Part shown: positions 9,225 through 16,878 of the stretch, one piece after another | Layout of the letters: each line of letters opens with the position of its first letter | How positions within the stretch are numbered: position 1 is the first letter of the stretch | Source of the DNA: Buttiauxella sp965119215 | GTDB lineage: Bacteria; Pseudomonadota; Gammaproteobacteria; Enterobacterales; Enterobacteriaceae | Assembly (NCBI GenBank): GCA_965119215.1 | Contig: CBCPKK010000005.1 | Location: 248,001-312,000, forward strand | Reading direction: 5' to 3' | DNA length: 64,000 bases | Notes under the pieces: model-generated | Told to the model about the DNA's origin: nothing | Database searches by the model: none | What the model saw: the letters and a program-made list of their open reading frames with translations, nothing else | Translations under genes and position numbers: made by a program

Positions 9225-9247
9225 AAGTTACTCCAGTTCGCAGAACA

Positions 9248-10288
9248 TCAACGCGAGAAATCCTTCAGGCGATCTACATTTTGGCGAGTTAACTGTTTAA
9301 TCAGTGCCACCAGAAGTTGGTGGGTGTGCTTTAAGTCGTTTATATCAGCAATGGAGGCGGCGCAGTGGCCGTGGCGCGTTGGTGGCCCGACAACAACCGT
9401 CGGAATACCCAAGCCGGAAAGATGAATACTGCCGCCATCAGTACCGCCGTTGCTGAACATATCGCGCTGCAATGGAATGGCATTTTCTTTTGCTACTTGC
9501 TCAACCTGTTGCGTGAGGCGCGGGGAGGGGATCATGGTTTTATCGTACATCACCAACATCGGCCCTTTGCCTATCTGGCGGTGGTTGGCTGAGCCATAAT
9601 CAAAATTCTTCGCCCAACAGGCGGTGTCCAGCACTACTGCAATATCAGGGTTTAACAGGCGCGTAGCTGTTTGCCCGCCGCGTAAACCGACTTCTTCGCT
9701 GGATGTTGCAACCAGCCAGACTTCAGCATTAAGCGGCGCATCATGCAGTTCGCGCAACAGTTCCAGCAAATGCCAGCAGCCTAGACGGTCGTCGAAAGCT
9801 TTGCCCATAATGCGCCCGTTTGGCTGCTCGCTAAATGGGGTATTGAAGGTGACATAATCGCCAGGGTTGATGCCTGCCAGCTCAACTTCTTCTGCGCTTA
9901 TCGCACCAATATCTACACGGAGATTGCTAATTACGCCGTTGTTGCTGTCGCCGTCCAGCAAGCCCGCGATTTTTTTGCCTGCACGCGTGGTGATGCGCAC
10001 GGGCTGCAAGGTGCGGGCGGTCATTCGCACATTACCAATCGGAATAACGTCGATAGCCCCTTCGCGGCTGATGCTGCGCACCATAAAACCTACTTCGTCC
10101 ATATGCGCACAAATCATAATCTTCGGACCTGAGGATTGATTCAGGCGAATCAACGTCGAACCGAGTCCATCAAACTGTACTTCTTTATCGTAATGGCGCG
10201 CCTGTTGCAGCAGAATATCGCGCACTTCTTGTTCTGATGATGCAATGGCATCTGCTTCGCTTAATGCTTTTAACAATGACAAATCCAT
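9248..10288 (-). CDS. ypdE: M42-family aminopeptidase YpdE
   Basis: The 346-aa metallopeptidase has the M42 metal-site motifs AHMDEVGFM, KAFDDRLG, TSSEEVGLRG, AVVLDTA and a C-terminal GPPTRHGHCA. Members are cytoplasmic, dinuclear-metal, tetrahedral oligomers that trim N-terminal residues; E. coli YpdE removes several residue types. Its ATG overlaps the ypdF stop by one base (TGATG), so the two are translationally coupled. The link between two peptidases and a sugar PTS in one operon is unexplained. Confidence 0.92.
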   Translation of the reverse strand: MDLSLLKALSEADAIASSEQEVRDILLQQARHYDKEVQFDGLGSTLIRLNQSSGPKIMICAHMDEVGFMVRSISREGAIDVIPIGNVRMTARTLQPVRITTRAGKKIAGLLDGDSNNGVISNLRVDIGAISAEEVELAGINPGDYVTFNTPFSEQPNGRIMGKAFDDRLGCWHLLELLRELHDAPLNAEVWLVATSSEEVGLRGGQTATRLLNPDIAVVLDTACWAKNFDYGSANHRQIGKGPMLVMYDKTMIPSPRLTQQVEQVAKENAIPLQRDMFSNGGTDGGSIHLSGLGIPTVVVGPPTRHGHCAASIADINDLKHTHQLLVALIKQLTRQNVDRLKDFSR

Positions 10289-11373
10289 CAGGCAACCCCT
10301 GTAAACAGCAGTGTTTTTGGCATGGTGTAGAGCACTTCACAACCCGTTTCGGTCACCAGAATGACGTCTTCAATGCGTACGCCGCCTTCGCCAGGGAGAT
10401 AAATTCCCGGTTCAACGGTGAGCAGCATTCCTGGTTTGAGTAGCGTGGTGTCGCCTGGTGAGAAACGTGGATTTTCATGAACGTCGATACCAATGGCATG
10501 GCCGGTGTTGTGGCCGAAATGGTGGCTGTGTCCGGCCGCATTGATGATGCTGCGTGCGGTGTTATCAACGGTGTTGCAGGCAATACCTGGGCGAATGGCT
10601 GCAATTGCCGCTAATTGGGCTTCGAGCACCGTCTGGTAAATATCAAACAATGGATGCTCTTGTGGTTGGCGGTACTTTCCTGAAACTAAAAAAGTACGCG
10701 TCATATCGGAACAGTACCCCTGGTGTTGGGCGCCGAAATCCAGTGTGACTAATTCACCGCTTTCGATGATTTTTTCTGAGGCTTTGCCGTGAGGAAGTGC
10801 GCCACGCAAGCCGCTGGCAACAATGGTATCGAACGACGCTTTTTCTGCGCCACACTGGCGCATAAACCATTCAAGCTCGGCAGCAACCTCTCTTTCCCGC
10901 ATGCCGGGCTGGATGAATTTCCGAATATGCTCGCACGCCCGATCGGCTATTTCGCAGGCGGCTTTTATCTTGTTAATTTCATCCACGGTTTTAATCTGGC
11001 GAAGCTCGTCAAGCGTGATGCTGTGCAGCTGCGTGGCTAATGCTTCGCGCAGTTGATTACCGGTTTGCCAGGTGACCTGGTCGCCTTCAAAACCGATATG
11101 TCGCAACCCTTCTTCTTTGATCAACCGATTTACGATAGACACCACGTTGTGGGTGGCATCCAGCAAATGCAGTTGGTAGCCCTGAACGCGCCCGGCAATA
11201 TCGGCATGGTAGCGGGAATCGACCATAATATGCGCATGCTGGCGCGTCACGAATACATAACCGGAGGAGGTTGAAATCCCCAGATAGGGCTGTTTGCTGG
11301 CCCGCGAAGAGATCAATACGGCGTCGAGCTTTTGTGTTTGAAGCCAGGTTTTGAGTGGCGCGAGTTGTGACAT
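10288..11373 (-). CDS. ypdF: M24-family Xaa-Pro aminopeptidase YpdF
   Basis: The 361-aa protein matches E. coli YpdF in length. A creatinase-like N-domain (1-125) precedes the pita-bread M24 domain. Metal ligands sit in VTLDFGAQHQGYCSDMTRTF (two Asp), GHAIGIDVHE (His), TVEPGIYLPG (Glu) and GGVRIED (Glu). The E. coli enzyme shows Met- and Xaa-Pro-aminopeptidase activity. A 112-bp spacer with a GC-rich hairpin element separates it from the upstream fryC, unusual within an operon. Confidence 0.92.
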   Translation of the reverse strand: MSQLAPLKTWLQTQKLDAVLISSRASKQPYLGISTSSGYVFVTRQHAHIMVDSRYHADIAGRVQGYQLHLLDATHNVVSIVNRLIKEEGLRHIGFEGDQVTWQTGNQLREALATQLHSITLDELRQIKTVDEINKIKAACEIADRACEHIRKFIQPGMREREVAAELEWFMRQCGAEKASFDTIVASGLRGALPHGKASEKIIESGELVTLDFGAQHQGYCSDMTRTFLVSGKYRQPQEHPLFDIYQTVLEAQLAAIAAIRPGIACNTVDNTARSIINAAGHSHHFGHNTGHAIGIDVHENPRFSPGDTTLLKPGMLLTVEPGIYLPGEGGVRIEDVILVTETGCEVLYTMPKTLLFTGVA

Positions 11374-11406
11374 AAATCCCCATTGCTATTGCTGGTGGAT
11401 ATCAAT

Positions 11407-11472
11407 GACCCCCTCCCAACCTCCCCCTTGTCAGGGGGAGGAGCTAAAAGACATAAGGGTTGGGGTGGGGTC
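11407..11472. repeat. GC-rich nested inverted repeat between fryC and ypdF
   Basis: An outer 14-bp imperfect pair (GACCCCCTCCCAAC / GTTGGGGTGGGGTC) brackets an inner perfect 9-bp hairpin (CCTCCCCCT-TGTC-AGGGGGAGG). The layout resembles short mobile or dispersed intergenic hairpin repeats of enterobacteria. It could also modulate fryC-ypdF readthrough or message stability. Confidence 0.6.
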
Positions 11473-11485
11473 TGTCTGGTTTTCG

Positions 11486-12733
11486 TTAAATCGTATCAAT
11501 AATCAGCTTTCCACGGCGGTGCAGGCTGTTACGAATCAACACCGCCAACAGCGCCGTCACAATCGCCCCGACAGCAATACCCGCGATATACCCGCCAAGA
11601 TTGGTGACCAACGGCCAGGCCCAGATTGCTGATTCCGGGAACCATTGCACCGCGCCCAATGCGACTGCGGTCGTTGAACCGGCAATTGCGCCAATCATGT
11701 AGGCAGGGAGTGCCGAGAAGGGGTTTTCCAGTAAGAACGGGATAGCGCCTTCGCTGATACCCATGAAGGCCAGGAACATCGCCGTTTTACCCTGCGGATA
11801 AAGCTGTGGGCTGAACAGGCGTTTCCCCGTGAGGCGGTAGTCAATCAGGGTTGCCAGGCCAAGGCCGATTGGCGGTACAACAATCGCTACCGCACGCGAG
11901 GTAATCGGCAGCACATGGTCAGTGGTAAAGCCCAGCGCCACAAAACCAGCGGCTTTGTTGATGGGGCCGCCAAGGTCAATGGCGGTTGCGGCGGATAAAC
12001 CAATGGCATACATCAATGAGCCTGCATTGCCTGCTGACAGCAGAACATGGCGCATACCGGCATTGATCCAGCCGCCAATTGGCGTGATCACGTAGTACAT
12101 CGCCAGCATTACAAAAAGCGCTGAGAGAATGGGAATCAAGAAGGTGCTTTTAAACGCCAGCAAATAGTGTGGCAGGTTGATTTTGGTATTCAGCCATTTC
12201 ACCAGATAACCGGCAGCAATCGCGATAATCAGTGCGCCGATGAAGGTGGATGGAACAGGCTTCGAGGCCACCCACTGCAATGTCTCGTTATTGAAGCTCA
12301 GGAACAAAGTGGGTTGCGTGGAAACCAGCCCGCCAATAAAACCTGCAGGGAATGCCAGCTTGCCGCCGATAGAGTTGGCAACAAACGCGGCAAACATCGG
12401 AATAGCGAAGCTAAATAACAGCCCACCGAACGATTCCGTCAGATAAGCAAACTTGAGTACCGACAAATCAAAACCGGAAAATTTGCCGCTGTTTAGTGCA
12501 TCCATGATGCCGGTATCTGGCGGGATTTCGAGCCAGACATAGGCAATAAGTTGTGAGATGGCGAGGATCACCCCACCCATAATCAGCGTTGGCACCATGC
12601 GTGAAATACCGGACATCACATGCTGCGGCAGTTCGCCCCAAAAATTCGAGCGGCTGGTGGAGGCGGGTTTTAGCGCCAGGGTATCGCCTTGTGGAGTGGA
12701 GGCGACGGTCGCACTCCGTTTCTTAATTGCCAT
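11486..12733 (-). CDS. fryC: Fructose-like PTS permease subunit EIIC FryC
   Basis: The 415-aa integral membrane protein has the length of E. coli FryC. Fructose-family EIIC landmarks include GGVILAISQLIAYVW, IGGKLAFPAGFIGG, AIDLGGPINKAAGF and FMGISEGAIPFLLENP. It would form the substrate channel phosphorylated through FryA and FryB. It starts 24 bp after fryB. About eight to ten membrane segments follow a polar N-terminal tail of roughly 30 residues. Confidence 0.92.
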   Translation of the reverse strand: MAIKKRSATVASTPQGDTLALKPASTSRSNFWGELPQHVMSGISRMVPTLIMGGVILAISQLIAYVWLEIPPDTGIMDALNSGKFSGFDLSVLKFAYLTESFGGLLFSFAIPMFAAFVANSIGGKLAFPAGFIGGLVSTQPTLFLSFNNETLQWVASKPVPSTFIGALIIAIAAGYLVKWLNTKINLPHYLLAFKSTFLIPILSALFVMLAMYYVITPIGGWINAGMRHVLLSAGNAGSLMYAIGLSAATAIDLGGPINKAAGFVALGFTTDHVLPITSRAVAIVVPPIGLGLATLIDYRLTGKRLFSPQLYPQGKTAMFLAFMGISEGAIPFLLENPFSALPAYMIGAIAGSTTAVALGAVQWFPESAIWAWPLVTNLGGYIAGIAVGAIVTALLAVLIRNSLHRRGKLIIDTI

Positions 12734-12757
12734 CTCATAACCCCATTGATTTGATTA

Positions 12758-13087
12758 TTATTGTTGTTCGGCTGCAATCATCTCTTCGATATCACGCAGG
12801 GTTCCTGCCGCGTTTTTAATCGCATCTTGCAGCGTGATTTCGTATACATCACGGCTTTCAAAACGTTCGTTATCTTCCGGTGTGATTGCGATGGCGTGAA
12901 TGATGATATCGGCCTGTGCAATGTCCTGAGCCGTCAGGCGATTCTGAATACCGTCAGCACCTTGCGTTTCAATTTTGACTTCGTAACCTGCCTCTGTTGC
13001 TGCATCTTCCAGCGCCTGAGCCGCCATAAAGGTATGTGCCAGACCCATTGGACAGGCGCACAGTGCAATCAGTTTTTTCTTCGTCAT
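12758..13087 (-). CDS. fryB: Fructose-like PTS subunit EIIB FryB
   Basis: The 109-aa soluble protein has the fructose-type EIIB P-loop CACPMGLAHTFMAA, with phospho-Cys12. It is nearly identical to the E. coli protein in IETQGADGIQNRLTAQDI. It is the promoter-proximal gene of the fry operon; GGAGATAACTC precedes the ATG. Roughly 200 bp upstream separates it from yhcH and should hold the operon promoter. No clear regulatory box was recognised there. Confidence 0.93.
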   Translation of the reverse strand: MTKKKLIALCACPMGLAHTFMAAQALEDAATEAGYEVKIETQGADGIQNRLTAQDIAQADIIIHAIAITPEDNERFESRDVYEITLQDAIKNAAGTLRDIEEMIAAEQQ

Positions 13088-13296
13088 GAGTTATCTCCAG
13101 GATGATGTTGATGCTGCGATTATGGCGGTTAAAAATTCATCCTGTTTACCAGATAAATAATGCAATCGCTGGATAATTAATTCATGAATGGCAAAGTGTG
13201 ATTGAAGTCTGCTTATCGCAAAAACGTATGAATGAAGGGGAAATTGAGAGGATTACGCTTGCGGGGGCAGGCGTGGGTAAAGGGGAGGAGTAGCGT

Positions 13297-13767
13297 TCAG
13301 CTAATCAAACTTGCATCTATCTTCGCCACAATTTTCCTGAGCGCAGCAGGTTCATTTAACGTCGTCATTGGGCGATGAAGCTCACCGGGGAAAAGAATCG
13401 CCAGGTCACCCGGCAGCAGTTTTATCAATGTTTCGCAGCCCATGCCTTGGTAGAAACCGATGTCATTTTGCTCGTCAAATTCACCGTCTGTCAGCTGTTG
13501 CTGTTCTACGGGGGCGGCACCGATAATCTCTACGCCTTCCAGCACGATGTGCACATCAATGTAGCGGGCGTGCAGCTCCGGGCGCTGTTCTTCCAGAGGT
13601 TTGGTGTTGCCATCAAACACGGAAAAATAGATCAGTTCGCCTTCAATCGGGTATTTGCCGTTGGCGAGTTGTTGGGGTTGGTTGGCAATTATCGCCTGTA
13701 ACGCCTGACGAATAACCTGCGGATACACTGGGTTATGAGCCGCGTTGTCGAGTTTATCAATAATCAT
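13297..13767 (-). CDS. YhcH/YjgK/YiaL (DUF386) family protein
   Basis: The 156-aa protein has the family core: an early LIYFSVFDGNTKPLEEQRPELH, RYIDVHIVLEGVE, and LPGDLAILFPGELHRPM with cupin-like metal-binding residues. Relatives (YiaL, YhcH, EbgC) accompany sugar and sialic-acid catabolic genes and are thought to act as mutarotases or anomerases. It lies 9 bp downstream of the idnO-like gene and is almost surely cotranscribed. The substrate is probably the sugar acid handled by that operon, by inference. Confidence 0.85.
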   Translation of the reverse strand: MIIDKLDNAAHNPVYPQVIRQALQAIIANQPQQLANGKYPIEGELIYFSVFDGNTKPLEEQRPELHARYIDVHIVLEGVEIIGAAPVEQQQLTDGEFDEQNDIGFYQGMGCETLIKLLPGDLAILFPGELHRPMTTLNEPAALRKIVAKIDASLIS

Positions 13768-13776
13768 ATTTCCTCC

Positions 13777-14541
13777 TCACACCGCAACCAGCATGCCGCC
13801 ATCAACAAACAGCAGATGGCCATTCACGAAGTTCGATGCTTTGGATGACAGGAATACCGCCGCACCAATCAATTCTTCCGGGTCGCCCCAACGCGCTGCT
13901 GGCGTGCGCTTGCACAACCACTGAGTGAACGCCTCGTCATCGACCAGCGATTTGGTCATCTCCGTTTTGAAATAACCTGGTGCAATACCGTTAACCTGGA
14001 TGTTGTAGCGTGCAAGCTCAACGCACATGCCACGGGTCAACATTTTCACTGCGCCTTTTGCTGCGGCATACGGCGTAATGGTGTCGCGCCCCAACTCGCT
14101 TTGCATGGAGCAAATATTGATGATTTTCCCGGACTGGCGTTTCATCATGCGGCGCGCAACGGATTGCGAAACTAAAAACACCGCCGTCTGGTTTACGGCA
14201 ATAATATCGTTCCATTCGTTAACCGGAAATTCAGTAAACGGGTGGCGGCGCTGAATACCGGCATTATTTATTAATATGTCGATTGGCCCGATTTCTTGTT
14301 CAATATTCTCGATGGCTGTTTCAACGGCATCAGGGTCGGTAACATTAAATGCTGACGTCCAGGCGGTATAGCCGCTGTCGCGTAATTTCATGGCCGCATG
14401 TTCGGCGCGCTCAGCGGTAATATCATTGATAATAATTTCCGCACCGTGCTCTGCCAGCCCTTGCGCTAATAAAAAGCCTATACCTTGTGCCGAGCCAGTA
14501 ATTAATACGCGTTTATTATCGAGCGTAAATAAATTCGTCAT
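13777..14541 (-). CDS. idnO: 5-keto-D-gluconate 5-reductase-like SDR (IdnO)
   Basis: The 254-aa short-chain dehydrogenase matches E. coli IdnO in length and closely in sequence. It has cofactor loop TGSAQGIGF (16-23), NNAG (92-95), and catalytic Ser145, Tyr158 and Lys162 in ICSMQSELGRDTITPYAAAK. The GIQRRHPFTEFP segment is typical of IdnO/GnO. IdnO interconverts 5-ketogluconate and gluconate in the cytoplasm. It leads an idnO-yhcH unit divergent from the LacI-type regulator. No idnD or gluconate kinase is nearby, so pathway assignment rests on similarity. Confidence 0.87.
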   Translation of the reverse strand: MTNLFTLDNKRVLITGSAQGIGFLLAQGLAEHGAEIIINDITAERAEHAAMKLRDSGYTAWTSAFNVTDPDAVETAIENIEQEIGPIDILINNAGIQRRHPFTEFPVNEWNDIIAVNQTAVFLVSQSVARRMMKRQSGKIINICSMQSELGRDTITPYAAAKGAVKMLTRGMCVELARYNIQVNGIAPGYFKTEMTKSLVDDEAFTQWLCKRTPAARWGDPEELIGAAVFLSSKASNFVNGHLLFVDGGMLVAV

Positions 14542-14605
14542 GATGAATTCCTGTTATTGCTGCGTAGTATTTAATACCTCCTATCAAAGCGGTTCGCGCC
14601 ATTCA

Positions 14606-14629
14606 AAACTGTGAAGTAGATCACTACGA
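14606..14629. promoter_or_regulatory. CRP-cAMP binding site
   Basis: TGTGA-AGTAGA-TCACT (14610-14625) matches 9 of the 10 core positions of the CRP consensus TGTGA-N6-TCACA. It lies 65-85 bp from the idnO start and about 110 bp from the regulator start, so it could activate either divergent unit. Confidence 0.7.
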
Positions 14630-14735
14630 ATCGTGTTACGCCCGCATGATACCTGGAGTGTGAAGCGCGGCGGCTTTTCTTTTGTTGAGGATGCGGGGCA
14701 TAATCACTTTTCTGCGGGGTTATCAGGAAAGCCAG

Positions 14736-15728
14736 ATGAAGTACCAGCGCATTACATTGCAGGACATTGCCGCCCTTGCCGGGGTGACAAAAATGACCGT
14801 CAGCCGTTATTTGCGCACGCCGGATAAAGTCGCACCGGAAACAGCGGCCCGCATCGCCGAAGTCATGGCGGAAGTTAATTATATGCCAGACCCTGAAAAC
14901 AGGGCGTTGGCGAGCAATATGCAGCCGCGTATTGGCGTGATTATTCCTTCTTTTAATAACCAGATTTTTGCCGATTTACTGGCGGGTATTGAATCCGTAA
15001 CAAAGCAAATGGGCTACCAGACTCTGGTGGTTAACTATGATTACGACCGTGAACGTGAAGAAGAACAAATAGCGACGGTATTGGGTTTTAACGTCGCTGG
15101 GTTAATTTTGACCGAAACGGTGCACACACTACGAGCCGAGAAGTATTTAACCGCCGCCGGAATCCCCGTTGCGGAAGTGATGGATTTAGTGGCAGGCAGC
15201 GGGCGTATTAACGTCGGCTTTGATAATTTCCGCGCCGGATTCGATATGACCAATATGCTGATTGCCAGCGGCAAGAAGCGAATCATCTATTTGGGCTCGA
15301 TGGCCGATGTGCGGGATATCAAACGCTACGAAGGTTATTGCAAAGCCATGTCCGACGCGGGTTTAACAGATGGACGACTGCTGCCGAACAAAGTTTCTTC
15401 CGTAAGCATTGGCACCGGAATGATGGCGATGGCGCGCCAGATGTACCCGGATATGGACGGCATTTTGTGTACCAATGACGACCTTGCTGCCGGTGTGTTG
15501 CAGGAATGTCTTGCCGCTAATATTCGTGTCCCGGAACAGATTGGCATCGCCGGTTTCCATGGGCTGGAAATTGGCCAGGTTACAGTGCCTAAACTTGCCA
15601 GTGTGGTGACGCCACGCTTCGAGATGGGCAAGGTCGCCACGGAAATTTTACTTAAGAAAATCAATAAACAACCCACTATCGAACAGGTTGATTTGCACTA
15701 TCGCCTGTCACTGGGCGGCACGCTGTAG
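14736..15728 (+). CDS. LacI-family regulator, IdnR/GntR-like
   Basis: The 330-aa product has an N-terminal LacI helix-turn-helix (ITLQDIAALAGVTKMTVSRYLR) almost matching that of IdnR. A periplasmic-binding-protein-like effector domain follows, with FADLLAGIESVT, CTNDDLAAGVLQE and IAGFHGLEIGQ, all shared with IdnR and GntR. The start at 14736 is preferred over an upstream frame because AGGAAAG lies 6 nt before it and homology begins there. It probably controls the flanking idnO-yhcH and dehydrogenase-MFS units, and perhaps the GntP permease whose upstream sites fit this class. Confidence 0.85.
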   Translation: MKYQRITLQDIAALAGVTKMTVSRYLRTPDKVAPETAARIAEVMAEVNYMPDPENRALASNMQPRIGVIIPSFNNQIFADLLAGIESVTKQMGYQTLVVNYDYDREREEEQIATVLGFNVAGLILTETVHTLRAEKYLTAAGIPVAEVMDLVAGSGRINVGFDNFRAGFDMTNMLIASGKKRIIYLGSMADVRDIKRYEGYCKAMSDAGLTDGRLLPNKVSSVSIGTGMMAMARQMYPDMDGILCTNDDLAAGVLQECLAANIRVPEQIGIAGFHGLEIGQVTVPKLASVVTPRFEMGKVATEILLKKINKQPTIEQVDLHYRLSLGGTL

Positions 15729-15750
15729 CCCTTAAATTGCTGAAGCGATC

Positions 15751-15766
15751 ACGCTAACGGTAACAC
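15751..15766. promoter_or_regulatory. Possible IdnR/GntR-type operator
   Basis: ACGCTAACGGTAACAC resembles the ATGTTACC-GGTAACAT palindrome: 7/8 in the right half, about 5/8 in the left. It lies about 110 bp upstream of the dehydrogenase gene. A separate CAAAACC ... GGTTTTG inverted repeat (15801-15827) is closer to the start. Confidence 0.35.
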
Positions 15767-15872
15767 GGTTTTCTAACATGGAATCACGTGACCTGCGTCG
15801 CAAAACCCTGCGCTTAAAACGGTTTTGATGTTAAGCAGAAATTTTGACTTAACTGACTTAACCGGGGGACCG

Positions 15873-16820
15873 ATGTCACAACCTACCCAACACGTATTAT
15901 TGATTGCTCCAGTGATGGATGCGCTCCAGCAACAACTGGACGCGCATTACACTGTTCATCGCCTTTACCAGCAGCCTGATGCCGCAGCCTGGCTTACGGA
16001 CAACGGCGCACAAATTGGTGCGGTAGTGACGCGGGGCGATGTTGGCGTGACCACCGCCGTACTGGAAAACCTGCCTTATGTCGGCGTGATTGCTATTTTC
16101 GGTGTTGGTACGGATGCGGTGGATTTGGATTATGCTCGCCGCCGCGATATCGCCGTTACCATCACAGCCGGAGCGTTGACTGATGATGTTGCCGACCTGG
16201 CATTTGGATTGTTACTGAGCAGCGCCCGCCAACTCTGCCTGGGTGACCGCTTTGTGCGTGAAGGCCGCTGGCTACAAGAAAGCCCGGCGTTAGCAACACA
16301 GGTGAGCCGCAAACGCATCGGTATTTTCGGCATGGGGAATATTGGCCGTGCCATTGCCCGCCGTGCCAGCGGATTTGATATGGATATTTATTACACTGAC
16401 CGCCAGGCCGATAACTCGCTGCCGTATCACTGGTGTGATGATGTATTGAGTCTTGCCGAGAATAGCGACTTTTTTGTTGTCGCCGTTTCCGGTGGCAAAG
16501 CAAGCCAGGGAATAGTGAACCGTGACGTATTCCAGGCGCTGCCCAATCATGCTCTGATCATTAATATTGCCCGTGGCAGTATTATCAATGAACAAGATTT
16601 AATTACGGCGTTACAAAATGGTGATATCGCCGGTGCCGGGCTTGATGTTTTTGTTAATGAGCCAAACGTCCCTACGGAATTAATTGAAATGGATAATGTG
16701 GTATTGCAACCGCATGTCGCCAGCGCTACGCATGAAACCCGTCAGCGCATGAGTAATATCGTGTTTGAAAATGTTCAGGCTTATTTAAACGGACAGCCGT
16801 TACCGCATCGCATAAATTAA
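15873..16820 (+). CDS. D-2-hydroxyacid dehydrogenase (2-ketogluconate/glyoxylate-hydroxypyruvate reductase type)
   Basis: The 315-aa D-isomer-specific dehydrogenase has Rossmann motif GIFGMGNIGRAIARR (150-164). The catalytic set is Arg234 (NIARGS), Glu263 (VFVNEPNVP) and His281 (QPHVASATH). IFGVGTDAVDLDYAR is the substrate-loop region. Relatives reduce 2-keto acids, including 2-ketogluconate, with NAD(P)H. The ATG at 15873 follows GGGGGAC. It sits between an IdnR-like regulator and an MFS carrier, which suggests a keto-sugar acid substrate; the exact compound cannot be read from sequence. Confidence 0.85.
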   Translation: MSQPTQHVLLIAPVMDALQQQLDAHYTVHRLYQQPDAAAWLTDNGAQIGAVVTRGDVGVTTAVLENLPYVGVIAIFGVGTDAVDLDYARRRDIAVTITAGALTDDVADLAFGLLLSSARQLCLGDRFVREGRWLQESPALATQVSRKRIGIFGMGNIGRAIARRASGFDMDIYYTDRQADNSLPYHWCDDVLSLAENSDFFVVAVSGGKASQGIVNRDVFQALPNHALIINIARGSIINEQDLITALQNGDIAGAGLDVFVNEPNVPTELIEMDNVVLQPHVASATHETRQRMSNIVFENVQAYLNGQPLPHRIN

Positions 16821-16878
16821 TCATACCGGCGCCCTTTATTGAAAAGGGCAATGACTTTTATTGTCACGGAACAATACC

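Noticed and set aside
15801..15827. CAAAACC/GGTTTTG inverted repeat as a terminator of the regulator gene
   Set aside because: Stem of 7 bp with a 13-nt loop and no T tract; more likely incidental or a protein site.
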